Shown here piece after piece: positions 26,573 to 35,921 of a stretch of DNA of 64,000 nucleotides (position 1 is the stretch's first letter; each line of letters opens with the position of its first letter). The stretch is from Pseudarthrobacter chlorophenolicus A6 (GTDB lineage: Bacteria; Actinomycetota; Actinomycetes; Actinomycetales; Micrococcaceae), in assembly GCF_000022025.1 (NCBI RefSeq), contig NC_011886.1, positions 372,001 to 436,000 of the forward strand. The letters run 5' to 3'. The position numbers and the translations under genes are program-made. A model generated the notes under the pieces. That model was not told the DNA's origin. It did not search any database and was given only the letters and a program-made list of their open reading frames with translations.

Positions 26573-27232
26573 ATGTCCCTCGTCCGCGTGCACAATTTCT
26601 CAGTTTCCCTCGACGGCTTCGGCACGGGCGAGGGCCAGCAGCTCGAGGCGCCGTTCGGCCATGCCGGCTCACGGCTCATGGAGTGGGCCTTCGGGACCCG
26701 GACCTTCCGCGCCATGGGCCTTCACGGGGAGGGACAGGCATCCTTCGGCGTCGATGAGGCGTTCGCCAGCCAGTGGGGAACCGGGGTCGGCGTCGAAATC
26801 ATGGGGCGCAACAAGTTCGGCCCCCAGCGCGGGCCCTGGGAGGACAAGGAGTGGAAGGGGTGGTGGGGCGACAACCCCGTGTTCCACACCCCGGTTGTGG
26901 TCCTCACGCACCATCCCCGGCCCACCCTCGAAATGGAGGGCGGAACCACCTTCCATTTCATTGACGCCGACCCCGCAACGGCGCTTGAAAAGGCCCGAGA
27001 ACTTGCCCCGGGCCTCGACGTCCGGATTGGCGGCGGTGCGGACACAGTGCGGCAGTTCCTCGAGGCGGACCTGATCGACCACATGCACATCGCCGTGGTG
27101 CCCATCATTCTGGGCCGCGGCGAGCGGCTGTGGGACGGACTGGAGGGTCTGGACGAGCGCTTCGACATCGAGTCCACCACCTCGCCGGCCGGCGTGGTGC
27201 ACATGGTCTTCACCCGCCGCGGCTCCCGCTAG
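26573..27232 (+). CDS. Dihydrofolate reductase-family (RibD C-terminal-like) protein
   Basis: The 219-residue protein begins with the fold's first strand VRVHNFSVSLDGFGTG. It continues with a variable middle and ends with RIGGGADTVRQFLEADLIDHMHIAVVPIILGRGERLW, which is the typical NADPH-binding and C-terminal region of the RibD_C/DHFR superfamily. Members reduce unknown small molecules with NADPH; true folate activity is unlikely. It is a single gene followed by the ara operon promoter. Confidence 0.82.
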   Translation: MSLVRVHNFSVSLDGFGTGEGQQLEAPFGHAGSRLMEWAFGTRTFRAMGLHGEGQASFGVDEAFASQWGTGVGVEIMGRNKFGPQRGPWEDKEWKGWWGDNPVFHTPVVVLTHHPRPTLEMEGGTTFHFIDADPATALEKARELAPGLDVRIGGGADTVRQFLEADLIDHMHIAVVPIILGRGERLWDGLEGLDERFDIESTTSPAGVVHMVFTRRGSR

Positions 27233-27277
27233 GCCGGCACCGCGGGCCGGTCCTGACAGCCATCAGGGGCTCCCTCG

Positions 27278-27306
27278 TTGACTTCATTCTTGTTAGCGCT
27301 CACAAT
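27278..27306 (+). promoter_or_regulatory. araBDA promoter with LacI-type operator
   Basis: TTGACT (27278-27283) and CACAAT (27301-27306) are 17 bases apart. The near-palindrome TTGTTAGCGCTCACAA (27290-27305) overlaps the spacer and -10, an ideal repressor position, and is centred on GC as in LacI-family operators. The same core promoter layout, TTGACT-N17-AACAAT, precedes the arabinofuranosidase gene. Confidence 0.6.
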
Positions 27307-27350
27307 TAAAACCAGGCCGCAACGCTGCGGCAGCTATCAAAGGAACTTCC

Positions 27351-29084
27351 ATGAATACAGCGGACAGTGCCGAGGCTTGCGTCATCGGTGTTGATTACGG
27401 GACGCTCTCCGGCCGGGCTGTGGTGGTGCGTGTCAGGGACGGCAAGGAACTGGGCAGCGGAGTCTTTGACTACCCCCACGCCGTTATCACCGATGCCCTT
27501 CCCCGTGACATAGCGGGCGACGGCGGCACGCGGCTTCCCGGCGAATGGGCCCTCCAGGTGCCGAACGACTACCGGGACGTCCTGCGTATCGCCGTTCCCG
27601 CCGCCGTCGCCGACGCGGGAATCGACCCGGCCGCCGTCGTCGGAATCGCCACGGACTTCACCGCCTGCACCATGGTGCCCACGCGGGCGGACGGAACCCC
27701 GTTGAACGAGGTGCCCGGGTTCGCAAACCGGCCGCATGCTTATGTAAAACTGTGGCGCCACCACGCCGCCCAGCCGCAGGCCGACCGGATCAACCGGCTC
27801 GCAGCAGAGCGCGGCGAGGCCTGGTTGCCCCGCTACGGCGGGCTGATCTCCTCCGAGTGGGAATTTGCCAAGGGGCTCCAGCTGCTTGAGGAAGATCCCG
27901 AAGTCTACGCCGCCATGGACCACTGGGTGGAGGCGGCCGACTGGATCGTCTGGCAGCTCTGCGGGACATACGTCCGCAACGCCTGCACCGCCGGTTACAA
28001 AGGCATTTACCAGGACGGCCACTACCCGTCCGAAGACTTCCTAGCGGCGCTGAACCCGCAGTTCAAGGACTTCGTCAGCACGAAACTCGAGCACGCCATC
28101 GGCCGGCTGGGCGATGCCGCCGGCTACCTCACGGCTGAGGCCGCAGCGTGGACCGGCCTGCCGGAAGGCATCGCTGTTGCTGTGGGCAACGTTGACGCGC
28201 ACGTCACCGCCCCGGCCGCCAAGGCCGTGGACCCGGGCCAGCTGGTGGCCATCATGGGCACGTCCACCTGCCACGTCATGAACGGTGCTGAGCTCAGGGA
28301 AGTCCCCGGCATGTGCGGCGTGGTGGACGGCGGGATCGTTCCCGGCCTCTGGGGCTACGAGGCCGGCCAGTCCGGTGTCGGCGATATTTTCGGCTGGTTC
28401 ACCAAAAACGGTGTCCAGCCCGAATACCACCAGGCGGCCGCGACGGCGGGACTCGGCATCCACGAATACCTCACCGCACTTGCCTCCGGCCAGGCCATCG
28501 GCGAACACGGGCTGATAGCCCTGGACTGGCACTCCGGCAACCGGTCCGTGCTGGTGGACCACGAACTCTCCGGCGTCATCCTGGGCCAGACGCTCGCCAC
28601 CACGCCGGAAGATATTTACCGGGCCCTGCTCGAGGCCACAGCCTTCGGCACCCGCACCATCGTGGAGGCCTTCCGCGACGCCGGCGTCCCGGTGAAGGAA
28701 TTCATTGTGGCCGGCGGCCTGCTCAAGAACAAACTCCTGATGCAGATCTACGCAGACGCCACCGGCCTGCAGCTCTCCACCATCGGTTCGGAACAGGGGC
28801 CCGCCCTCGGCTCGGCCATCCACGCCGCCGTCGCGGCCGGACACTACGCGGACATCCGCGAGGCCGCCGCCGCCATGGGATCCGAGCCCGGCGAGGTGTA
28901 CACGCCCATTCCGGAGAACGTGGCCGCCTACGAGGAGCTGTTCCGGGAATACAAAGCCCTGCACGACTACTTCGGCCGCGGCAGCAACGACGTGATGCAC
29001 CGGCTCAAGGCCATCCAGCGCAAAGCCTCGGGGATCACTTCGGAAGCGGCTGTGACCGGCGTTCCCGTGGAGGTGTCCGCATGA
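27351..29084 (+). CDS. araB: Ribulokinase AraB
   Basis: This 577-residue FGGY-family kinase begins with the phosphate-binding VIGVDYGTLSGRAVVV. It has IATDFTACTMVP, which is AraB-specific, and the FGGY-type C-terminal ATP site FIVAGGLLKNKLLMQIYADATG. It phosphorylates L-ribulose to L-ribulose 5-phosphate in L-arabinose breakdown. The stop overlaps the araD start (ATGA). Length is normal for the family. Confidence 0.95.
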   Translation: MNTADSAEACVIGVDYGTLSGRAVVVRVRDGKELGSGVFDYPHAVITDALPRDIAGDGGTRLPGEWALQVPNDYRDVLRIAVPAAVADAGIDPAAVVGIATDFTACTMVPTRADGTPLNEVPGFANRPHAYVKLWRHHAAQPQADRINRLAAERGEAWLPRYGGLISSEWEFAKGLQLLEEDPEVYAAMDHWVEAADWIVWQLCGTYVRNACTAGYKGIYQDGHYPSEDFLAALNPQFKDFVSTKLEHAIGRLGDAAGYLTAEAAAWTGLPEGIAVAVGNVDAHVTAPAAKAVDPGQLVAIMGTSTCHVMNGAELREVPGMCGVVDGGIVPGLWGYEAGQSGVGDIFGWFTKNGVQPEYHQAAATAGLGIHEYLTALASGQAIGEHGLIALDWHSGNRSVLVDHELSGVILGQTLATTPEDIYRALLEATAFGTRTIVEAFRDAGVPVKEFIVAGGLLKNKLLMQIYADATGLQLSTIGSEQGPALGSAIHAAVAAGHYADIREAAAAMGSEPGEVYTPIPENVAAYEELFREYKALHDYFGRGSNDVMHRLKAIQRKASGITSEAAVTGVPVEVSA

Positions 29085-29776
29085 GCGCCGCACTCCTGGA
29101 GGCCATCGCGCTGACCAGGGCAGACGTCTGCGCCCTGCACGCCGAACTGACCCGGTACGGGCTGGTGGTGTGGACCGCCGGCAACGTCTCCGCCCGCGTG
29201 CCCGGAACCGACCTGATGGTCATCAAGCCCTCCGGCGTCTCCTACCAGGACCTGGCCCCGGACCAGATGGTGGTCACCGACCTTTATGGCACGCCTGTGT
29301 CAGGAAACGGTGAAGGCGGCTGGGGCAATCCGGCGCTCTCGCCGTCGTCGGACACGGCAGCGCACGCCTACGTCTACCGTCACATGCCCGAGGTGGGCGG
29401 CGTGGTGCACACCCACTCCACCTACGCCACCGCCTGGGCGGCGCGCGGTGAAGCCATTCCGTGCGTGCTGACCATGATGAGCGACGAGTTCGGTGGCGAG
29501 ATTCCGGTGGGACCCTTCGCGCTGATCGGCGACGACTCAATCGGCCACGGCATCGTGGAAACGCTGAAGAACTCCAACTCGCCGGCAGTCCTGATGCAAA
29601 ACCACGGCCCGTTCACCATCGGCAAGGACGCCAAGTCCGCGGTGAAAGCCGCAGTGATGTGCGAGGAAGTGGCGCGCACCGTCCACGTTGCCCGTCAACT
29701 CGGCGACCCACTGCCCATCGACCAGGGCCACATCGACTCGCTCTACGCCCGCTACCAGAACGTCTACGGCCAATAA
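29081..29776 (+). CDS. araD: L-ribulose-5-phosphate 4-epimerase AraD
   Basis: The ATG overlapping the araB stop gives 231 residues. Class II aldolase/epimerase motifs are clear: [57 protein letters not shown] with the zinc His pair, and the third His in [11 protein letters not shown]. It converts L-ribulose 5-phosphate to D-xylulose 5-phosphate, feeding the pentose phosphate pathway. araA follows after a 49-base gap. Confidence 0.95.
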   Translation: MSAALLEAIALTRADVCALHAELTRYGLVVWTAGNVSARVPGTDLMVIKPSGVSYQDLAPDQMVVTDLYGTPVSGNGEGGWGNPALSPSSDTAAHAYVYRHMPEVGGVVHTHSTYATAWAARGEAIPCVLTMMSDEFGGEIPVGPFALIGDDSIGHGIVETLKNSNSPAVLMQNHGPFTIGKDAKSAVKAAVMCEEVARTVHVARQLGDPLPIDQGHIDSLYARYQNVYGQ

Positions 29777-29825
29777 AGCCGGGCCAACTGCGCCCGTAGC
29801 CACCAAATACTTTCCAGGAGAACCC

Positions 29826-31346
29826 ATGAGCACCGCAGCAAACAACTCCCTCGACGGCTATGAGGTCTGGTTCCTCACCGGCAGCCAGCACCTCTACGGC
29901 GAGGACGTCCTCAAGCAGGTGGCCGCCCAGTCCCAGGAGATCGCCACCCAGCTCAATTCCGCCTCCGCCGTGCCGGTGCGGATCGTGTGGAAGCCGGTCC
30001 TGACCGACTCGGACGCCATCCGCCGCACCGCGCTGGAGGCCAACTCCGATGATTCCGTCATCGGCGTCACAGCCTGGATGCACACGTTCAGCCCGGCCAA
30101 GATGTGGATCCAGGGCCTGGACCTGCTCCGCAAGCCGCTCCTGCACCTGCACACCCAGGCCAACCGCGACCTGCCCTGGGCGGACATCGACTTCGACTTC
30201 ATGAACCTGAACCAAGCCGCGCACGGTGACCGAGAGTTCGGCTACATCCAGTCCCGGCTGGGCATTGCCCGGAAGACCGTCGTCGGGCACGTTTCCAACC
30301 CTGAGGTTGCGCGCCAGGTGGGCGCCTGGCAGCGTGCCGCGGCCGGCTGGGCCGCCGTCCGCACCCTGAAGCTGACCCGATTCGGCGACAACATGCGCAA
30401 CGTCGCCGTCACCGAAGGCGACAAGACCGAAGCGGAGCTGCGCTTTGGCGTCGCGGTCAACACCTGGTCCGTCAACGAGCTCGCCGACGCTGTGCACGGC
30501 GCTGCAGAGTCCGACGTCGACGCCCTGGTCGCCGAGTATGAGGACCTCTACGAGGTGGTGCCGGAGCTCCGCGCAGGCGCGGCCCGGCACGAGTCGCTGC
30601 GGTACGGCGCGCGGATCGAGCTCGGGCTGCGGTCCTTCCTTGAAGCCAACGGATCGGCCGCGTTCACCACTTCCTTTGAGGACCTTGGCGCGCTCCGCCA
30701 GCTCCCGGGCCTGGCGGTGCAGCGGCTCATGGCTGCCGGGTATGGCTTCGGCGCTGAGGGTGACTGGAAAACCGCTATCCTGGTGCGCGCCGCCAAGGTG
30801 ATGGGCGCAGGTCTGCCCGGCGGGGCGTCGCTGATGGAGGACTACACCTACCACCTCGAGCCCGGCGCGGAGAAGATCCTCGGCGCGCACATGCTGGAGG
30901 TGTGCCCCTCGCTGACCGCAACTAAGCCGCGGCTGGAAATCCACCCGCTCGGCATTGGCGGCAAGGAAGACCCCGTCCGCCTGGTGTTCGACGCCGATGC
31001 CTCCCCGGGCGTCGTCGTCGCCCTGTCTGACATGCGGGACCGTTTCCGCCTGGTGGCCAACGCCGTGGACGTGGTCCCGCTGGACCAGCCGCTGCCCAAC
31101 CTGCCCGTTGCCCGCGCGCTCTGGGAGCCCAAGCCGAACTTCGCCACGTCCGCCGCCGCCTGGCTTACCGCCGGCGCCGCGCACCACACTGTGCTGTCGA
31201 CCCAGGTGGGGATGGATGTGTTCGAGGACTTCGCCGACATCGCCAGGACCGAGCTGCTCACCATTGACGAGGGCACCACCATCCGCCAGTTCAAGAAGGA
31301 CCTGAACTGGAACGCCGCCTACTACAGGCTGGCCGGGGGCCTCTAG
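29826..31346 (+). CDS. araA: L-arabinose isomerase AraA
   Basis: The ATG at 29826 behind CCAGGAGAACCC gives 506 residues ([25 protein letters not shown]), the family's usual length and opening. Conserved AraA segments include [40 protein letters not shown] and [11 protein letters not shown]. It isomerises L-arabinose to L-ribulose with a divalent metal. It completes the order araB-araD-araA, common in actinobacteria. Confidence 0.96.
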   Translation: MSTAANNSLDGYEVWFLTGSQHLYGEDVLKQVAAQSQEIATQLNSASAVPVRIVWKPVLTDSDAIRRTALEANSDDSVIGVTAWMHTFSPAKMWIQGLDLLRKPLLHLHTQANRDLPWADIDFDFMNLNQAAHGDREFGYIQSRLGIARKTVVGHVSNPEVARQVGAWQRAAAGWAAVRTLKLTRFGDNMRNVAVTEGDKTEAELRFGVAVNTWSVNELADAVHGAAESDVDALVAEYEDLYEVVPELRAGAARHESLRYGARIELGLRSFLEANGSAAFTTSFEDLGALRQLPGLAVQRLMAAGYGFGAEGDWKTAILVRAAKVMGAGLPGGASLMEDYTYHLEPGAEKILGAHMLEVCPSLTATKPRLEIHPLGIGGKEDPVRLVFDADASPGVVVALSDMRDRFRLVANAVDVVPLDQPLPNLPVARALWEPKPNFATSAAAWLTAGAAHHTVLSTQVGMDVFEDFADIARTELLTIDEGTTIRQFKKDLNWNAAYYRLAGGL

Positions 31347-31349
31347 CCG

Positions 31350-32348
31350 CTAGTGCCCGAAGTGGGATTGCGGGGGACCCTCGGGCAGCCGCTCGAGGAT
31401 GTCCTCCGCAATCCGCCGGACCTTGATGTTCCGGTGGCTTGAGGCCTTCGCCAGGATGGAAAACGCCTCGTGGTAGGAGCACCGGTTCTGGGCCATGATG
31501 ACGCCGCACGCCACGTTGATGGAGGTGCGGCTGTCCAACGCCGAGCGCAGGTCCGACGCCATGGAACGGGCTGTATGCAGGTCCAGGGCCATCCGCAGGC
31601 TCCTTGACGCCAACCCGGCGAACGCCCGGGCCTCGGCGATCACCTGCAGCGGGAAGGCCTTGGAATCCGGGGCAAAAAACGCCAGGGCAGCATGGGTTTC
31701 CGCGTCCGCCGCATCGCCGGCAGGGCCCGATGACGCGGCATCGCCCGCACCGTCAAGCCGGAGCCGTATACCCAGGACGCTGCCAAAACCGGCAACTTGC
31801 AGCTCGCTGCAGTAGCGCGGCCAGCGGAAATCCCCGTGCCGCTGAAGGACCGCCACGGGATGGCCGCCGGCCAGCACTTCGCTGGTGGGACCCTCCGCTG
31901 CCTGCTGCTCCCACGCCATCATCCGCTCAGCGTCCCGCGATGTCCCGGTAATTGCGGGGGACCGGCGCGGCTGGGTCAGCACCACCGCGCATTCGATCTG
32001 CGCGCCAGCCTGCTGAGGTGTCCCCGCCTGCTGCGCACCTGCCACCGACCGCACCGCGGCGGCAACCAGGCTGTCCAGGGAGTCGGTCAGCGAGTCTGCC
32101 CCGGTGACCAGGTCAAGCAGCATCGCCTGGCTGCCGTCACTCCCGGTGGCCTGCGTGACGGTGCGCGGCGCAATAGTCGGCAGCCCTGCGGCAGGCCGCG
32201 GGCCGTGGAGGCGTGAAGAAAGAAGAGGGCCGGCGACGGCTGGGGGAGAGGCCTTGGTCTCAAAGGCCTCCTCGTCGCCGGCCCCGCTCAGTACCCGGGT
32301 GCGTTGACCCGGGAAGTTTGGGCTCACCTGTCGTGCGTGCATTGCCAC
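31350..32348 (-). CDS. GAF-ANTAR domain protein, putative RNA-binding antiterminator
   Basis: A GAF-like sensor region (about residues 75-230) is followed by an ANTAR domain at the C-terminus. The ANTAR helices include LRSALDSRTSINVACGVIMAQNRCSYHEAFSILAKASSHRNIKVRRIAEDIL. ANTAR proteins bind paired hairpins in nascent RNA and stop termination. I chose a GTG (32348) 7 bases after AGGGGG; ATGs at 32342 and 32123 are alternatives. The N-terminal 70 residues are low-complexity and may be untranslated. It is convergent with araA, only 3 bases apart. Confidence 0.8.
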   Translation of the reverse strand: MAMHARQVSPNFPGQRTRVLSGAGDEEAFETKASPPAVAGPLLSSRLHGPRPAAGLPTIAPRTVTQATGSDGSQAMLLDLVTGADSLTDSLDSLVAAAVRSVAGAQQAGTPQQAGAQIECAVVLTQPRRSPAITGTSRDAERMMAWEQQAAEGPTSEVLAGGHPVAVLQRHGDFRWPRYCSELQVAGFGSVLGIRLRLDGAGDAASSGPAGDAADAETHAALAFFAPDSKAFPLQVIAEARAFAGLASRSLRMALDLHTARSMASDLRSALDSRTSINVACGVIMAQNRCSYHEAFSILAKASSHRNIKVRRIAEDILERLPEGPPQSHFGH

Positions 32349-32597
32349 TCTCACACCCCCTGGTGAGCTAAGTCCTGCCGGGACAGAAACACGCCTTGTC
32401 CCTGTCAAAAACCTAGTGGGCTGGCCGGGGGCCGGAGAATGAGTAACGGTACTCGACTTTCAGATTAGGTATTACTTGGATACTCGAAACCGCTACTTGC
32501 TTTGCGCATAGCCGCAGGTGGGGCGCCCGGCGCTCCTGCCGCAGCTTGGACCGGAAGCAAAAAAGATTCTCTCCGGCGCCCGTTCAGCGACGCTCCC

Positions 32598-32644
32598 TTG
32601 ACTCAAACCACCGCAGCGCCAACAATGTTTTCTATAACGTTGTA
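32598..32644 (+). promoter_or_regulatory. Arabinofuranosidase promoter and LacI-type operator
   Basis: TTGACT (32598-32603) and AACAAT (32621-32626) are 17 bases apart, matching the araB promoter core. Just downstream TATAACGTTGTA (32633-32644) is a near-perfect palindrome centred on CG, the hallmark of LacI-family sites. The rest of this 312-base divergent gap holds the leader of the ANTAR gene, with direct repeats of ACTCGA near 32448 and 32481. Confidence 0.55.
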
Positions 32645-32660
32645 AATCCAGAGAACGAGG

Positions 32661-34196
32661 ATGTTTTTCGTGGCAACCCCAGAACCGGCAACAGCCAAAG
32701 TAACCCTTGACCCGGCCTTCACCGTTGGTCCCGTCAGGCGCCGCACGTTCGGCGCCTTCGTGGAGCACCTTGGCCGGTGCGTCTACACCGGCATCTTCGA
32801 ACCCGACCACCCCGACGCCGACGAGGACGGTTTCCGCCGCGATGTCCTGGGGCTGACGCGCGAACTCGGCGTCTCCACGGTGCGGTACCCCGGCGGCAAC
32901 TTCGTCTCCGGCTACCGGTGGGAGGACGGCGTGGGGCCGAAGGACCAGCGGCCTGTACGCCTCGACCTGGCCTGGCACTCCACGGACCCCAACCTGGTGG
33001 GCGTGGACGAGTTCGCGGCGTGGTCCGCCAAGGCCGGCGTGGAACCCATGATGGCCGTCAACCTGGGCACCCGCGGCATCCAGGAGGCGATGGACCTGCT
33101 GGAGTACTGCAATATCGACGGCGGTACTGAGCTTTCCGACCAGCGCCGCGCCAATGGTGCACCGGACGGCTACGGCATCAGGATGTGGTGCCTGGGCAAC
33201 GAGATGGACGGCCCGTGGCAGATAGGCCACAAGAACGCCCTCGAGTACGGGCGGCTTGCTGCGGACACGGCCCGCGGCATGCGGATGATCGACCCCGACT
33301 TGGAGCTCGTGGCCTGCGGCAGTTCCGGTCCCACCATGGACACGTTCGGCGAATGGGAGCGCGTGGTCCTGTCCGAAACCTATGAGCTGGTGGATTTGAT
33401 TTCCGCCCACCAGTACTTCGAGGACTTCGGCGACCTCCAGGAACACCTGGCTGCCGGGCACAAGATGGACGCCTTCATCAAGAACATCGTCAGCCACATC
33501 GATCACGTGAAATCTGTGAAGAAGTCCACCAAGCAGGTGAACATCTCCTTCGATGAATGGAATGTCTGGCACATGAGCAGGGCCGAGTCCAAGGCGCCCT
33601 CCGGCAAGGACTGGCCGGTAGCCCCCGTGCTGCTGGAGGACACCTACACGGTGGCGGACGCTGTGGTGGTGGGCGACCTGCTGGTCACGCTGCTCAAGAA
33701 CACGGACCGGGTCCATTCCGCGAGCCTGGCCCAGCTGGTCAACGTCATCGCCCCCATCATGACGGAACCCGGCGGCCGGGCCTGGAAGCAGACCACCTTC
33801 CACCCCTTCGCCCTGACCTCGCGGCACGCCGCCGGCACTGTGCTGCAGCTCGCCGTCGAATCCCCGCTGGTCAGCGGCGGCACCACGGAGAACGTGGCCG
33901 CGCTGTCCGCCGTGGCAACCTTCGACGCCGAGAAGGGCGAGGCCGTGGTGTTCGCCGTCAACCGCTCGGCAACGGACGCACTCACCCTGGACGCCGCCGT
34001 CGCCGGCCTGGGCAACGTCCGCGTCCTGGAGGCGCTGACCTACGCCAACAAGGACCCGTACTGGCAGGCGAGTGCCGACGATTCGACGTCCGTGGAGCCC
34101 GCCGAAAACGTCACGGTCAAGGCCGACGGCGGCCGCCTCACCGCCGAGCTCCCTGCGGTGTCCTGGTCCATGATCCGGCTGGCGGTGGGCAGCTAG
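32661..34196 (+). CDS. Alpha-N-arabinofuranosidase, GH51
   Basis: This is a 511-residue GH51 enzyme without a signal peptide, so it acts on imported arabino-oligosaccharides in the cytoplasm. The (beta/alpha)8 domain carries the acid/base Glu in WCLGNEMDGPWQ (E181) and the nucleophile in ISFDEWNVWH (E299). A C-terminal beta-sandwich follows. It begins at ATG 32661, but a GTG at 32670 has the better-spaced GAGG and may be the true start. It releases L-arabinose that enters the AraA-AraB-AraD route encoded upstream. Confidence 0.93.
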   Translation: MFFVATPEPATAKVTLDPAFTVGPVRRRTFGAFVEHLGRCVYTGIFEPDHPDADEDGFRRDVLGLTRELGVSTVRYPGGNFVSGYRWEDGVGPKDQRPVRLDLAWHSTDPNLVGVDEFAAWSAKAGVEPMMAVNLGTRGIQEAMDLLEYCNIDGGTELSDQRRANGAPDGYGIRMWCLGNEMDGPWQIGHKNALEYGRLAADTARGMRMIDPDLELVACGSSGPTMDTFGEWERVVLSETYELVDLISAHQYFEDFGDLQEHLAAGHKMDAFIKNIVSHIDHVKSVKKSTKQVNISFDEWNVWHMSRAESKAPSGKDWPVAPVLLEDTYTVADAVVVGDLLVTLLKNTDRVHSASLAQLVNVIAPIMTEPGGRAWKQTTFHPFALTSRHAAGTVLQLAVESPLVSGGTTENVAALSAVATFDAEKGEAVVFAVNRSATDALTLDAAVAGLGNVRVLEALTYANKDPYWQASADDSTSVEPAENVTVKADGGRLTAELPAVSWSMIRLAVGS

Positions 34197-34265
34197 CACC
34201 CCTGGACAGTAACGGCGGAGGCGTCCTTATGACGACGGCGGCCCGCAGGTGGGAGGATGGACGGC

Positions 34266-34844
34266 ATGGAGCTGCACATCACGGGGGATCCCGCCGCGGA
34301 CAAGTTGTTGAGTGAGGACGCCTTCGCCCTGCTGACCGGCATGCTGCTGGACCAGCAGGTGACCATGGAATCGGCGTTCGCGGGACCGGAAAAGATCAGG
34401 ACCCGCATCGGGTCCGTCTCTCCCGAAGCCATTGCCGGCCATGATCCGCAGGCGTTCGTGGAGATGTTCAAGGAACGGCCCGCCGTGCACCGGTTCCCCG
34501 GTTCCATGGCCGCAAGGGTCCAGGCGCTGGCCGAGGCCGTGCAAAGCGACTGGAACGGCGACGCCACTGCCATCTGGACCCAGGGTGATCCCAGCGGCGC
34601 CGAAGTGCTGAAGCGGCTCAAGGCCCTGCCCGGGTTCGGCGACCAGAAAGCCAAAATCTTCCTCGCCCTGCTGGGCAAACAGCGCGGCCTGCAGGCGCCG
34701 GGCTGGCGGGAAGCCGCCGGCCACTACGGCGAGGACGGCTCCTACCTGTCCGTGGCGGACATCGTGGACCCGGAATCCCTGGTGAAGGTGCGGGCCAGCA
34801 AGCAGGCGGCCAAGGCCGCGGCGAAGGCAGGAAAAGAAGGTTAA
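34266..34844 (+). CDS. HhH-GPD-type base excision DNA repair glycosylase
   Basis: The ATG at 34266 has GGGAGG nine bases upstream; the ATG at 34257 touches that site and is unlikely. The 192-residue protein has helix-hairpin-helix segment LKALPGFGDQKAKIFLALL near residue 115 and the helical DQQVTMESAFAGPEKI opening typical of the actinobacterial HhH-GPD group. The expected catalytic Asp region (GYLSVADIVD here SYLSVADIVD) follows. It overlaps the LacI start by one base (TAATG), an odd pairing for a repair gene. Confidence 0.82.
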   Translation: MELHITGDPAADKLLSEDAFALLTGMLLDQQVTMESAFAGPEKIRTRIGSVSPEAIAGHDPQAFVEMFKERPAVHRFPGSMAARVQALAEAVQSDWNGDATAIWTQGDPSGAEVLKRLKALPGFGDQKAKIFLALLGKQRGLQAPGWREAAGHYGEDGSYLSVADIVDPESLVKVRASKQAAKAAAKAGKEG

Positions 34845-35848
34845 TGGCAGTAACCATGAACGACGTTGCGAAGGCCGCGGGTGTCTCACTCAAGACCGTC
34901 TCCAACGTCCTGAACAACTATGAGTTCATCCGTCCCGCCACCAGGCAGCGGGTTGAGGATGCCATCGCGGAACTGGGCTACGAAGCCAACCTCACCGCCC
35001 GCAGCCTGCGCTCCGGTAAAACCTCCATGCTGGGCCTGGTCCTCTCGGATCTTTCGGCGCCCTATTACGCCGAGCTCGCCTCCAAGCTGATGGACGCGGC
35101 AACCAAGCACGGCTACCGCGTCCTGGTGGAGCAGTCCGCCGCGGAAGGGGCCGCCGAGCTGAACGCGCTCCAGGGCCCGTTCCGGCAGCTCACGGACGGA
35201 CTGCTTTTCACGCCGCTGTCCATCAGCGCCGACGCCATCGCCGAGCGGGCCGGAACGAAGCCCCTGGTGATGCTCGGCGAACACATCATGGATCCGCGGT
35301 TCGACCTGGTGACCATGAAGAACGAGGAGGCCGCCGCTGCGCTGACCTCCCATCTGCTGGCGGGAGGCCGCCGTCGTATTGCGGTCATTGGCGCCACGCC
35401 GGAGGAATCCACCGGCACCGCGGGGCTGCGGCTCAACGGCTACCGCACTGCCCTGAAGAACGCCGGAATCCCCTTCGACCCGGCGCTTGTGGCACCCGCT
35501 GAGTGGCGCCGCGATACCGGTGCCGCCGCCGTCGCGGGCCTGCTGGAAGCGGGTGTGGAGTTCGACGCCGTCTTCGGCCTGAACGACGTCCTGGCGCTCG
35601 GTGCGCTGCACGAACTCCTGATCCGCGGCGTCCGGGTGCCGCAGGACGTGGCAGTGGCCGGCTTCGACGACGTGGACGAGGCTCGCTTCGCCTCACCGTC
35701 CCTGACCACCGTCTCGCCCGGGATGGACGAGATTGCTGAACGGTCCATGGCTTTGTTGCTGGACCGGATCGCCGGCCGCGAAACCGCCGACGCCGGAGTG
35801 CACGTGAAAGCCGAGTTCCAGCTGAAGATCCGGGAATCTGCGCCGTAG
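34844..35848 (+). CDS. LacI-family regulator, probable arabinose-regulon repressor
   Basis: The 334-residue regulator starts MAVTMNDVAKAAGVSLKTVSNVLNN, a standard LacI helix-turn-helix, with hinge helix NLTARSLRSGKT. The effector domain ends with VAVAGFDDVDEARFASPSLTTVSPG. Its position after the ara and arabinofuranosidase genes makes it the best candidate to bind the two LacI-type operators at 27290 and 32633, but those two sites differ in sequence, so this is inference. Its start overlaps the preceding stop. Confidence 0.9.
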   Translation: MAVTMNDVAKAAGVSLKTVSNVLNNYEFIRPATRQRVEDAIAELGYEANLTARSLRSGKTSMLGLVLSDLSAPYYAELASKLMDAATKHGYRVLVEQSAAEGAAELNALQGPFRQLTDGLLFTPLSISADAIAERAGTKPLVMLGEHIMDPRFDLVTMKNEEAAAALTSHLLAGGRRRIAVIGATPEESTGTAGLRLNGYRTALKNAGIPFDPALVAPAEWRRDTGAAAVAGLLEAGVEFDAVFGLNDVLALGALHELLIRGVRVPQDVAVAGFDDVDEARFASPSLTTVSPGMDEIAERSMALLLDRIAGRETADAGVHVKAEFQLKIRESAP

Positions 35849-35921
35849 GAGGCCAGCGAGTGGCTGAACACACGAGACCCGATGATCGGGCCAAGGAACC
35901 TTCAAGGGCTAGAGGTGGACA

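Noticed and set aside
29613..31187. Minus-strand open frame of over 500 codons across araA
   Set aside because: AraA is unmistakable on the other strand, and the reverse frame has low-complexity Gly/Val/Arg composition.
32493..34199. Long minus-strand open frame across the GH51 gene
   Set aside because: GH51 motifs with both catalytic Glu residues are on the plus strand; the reverse reading shows no family features.
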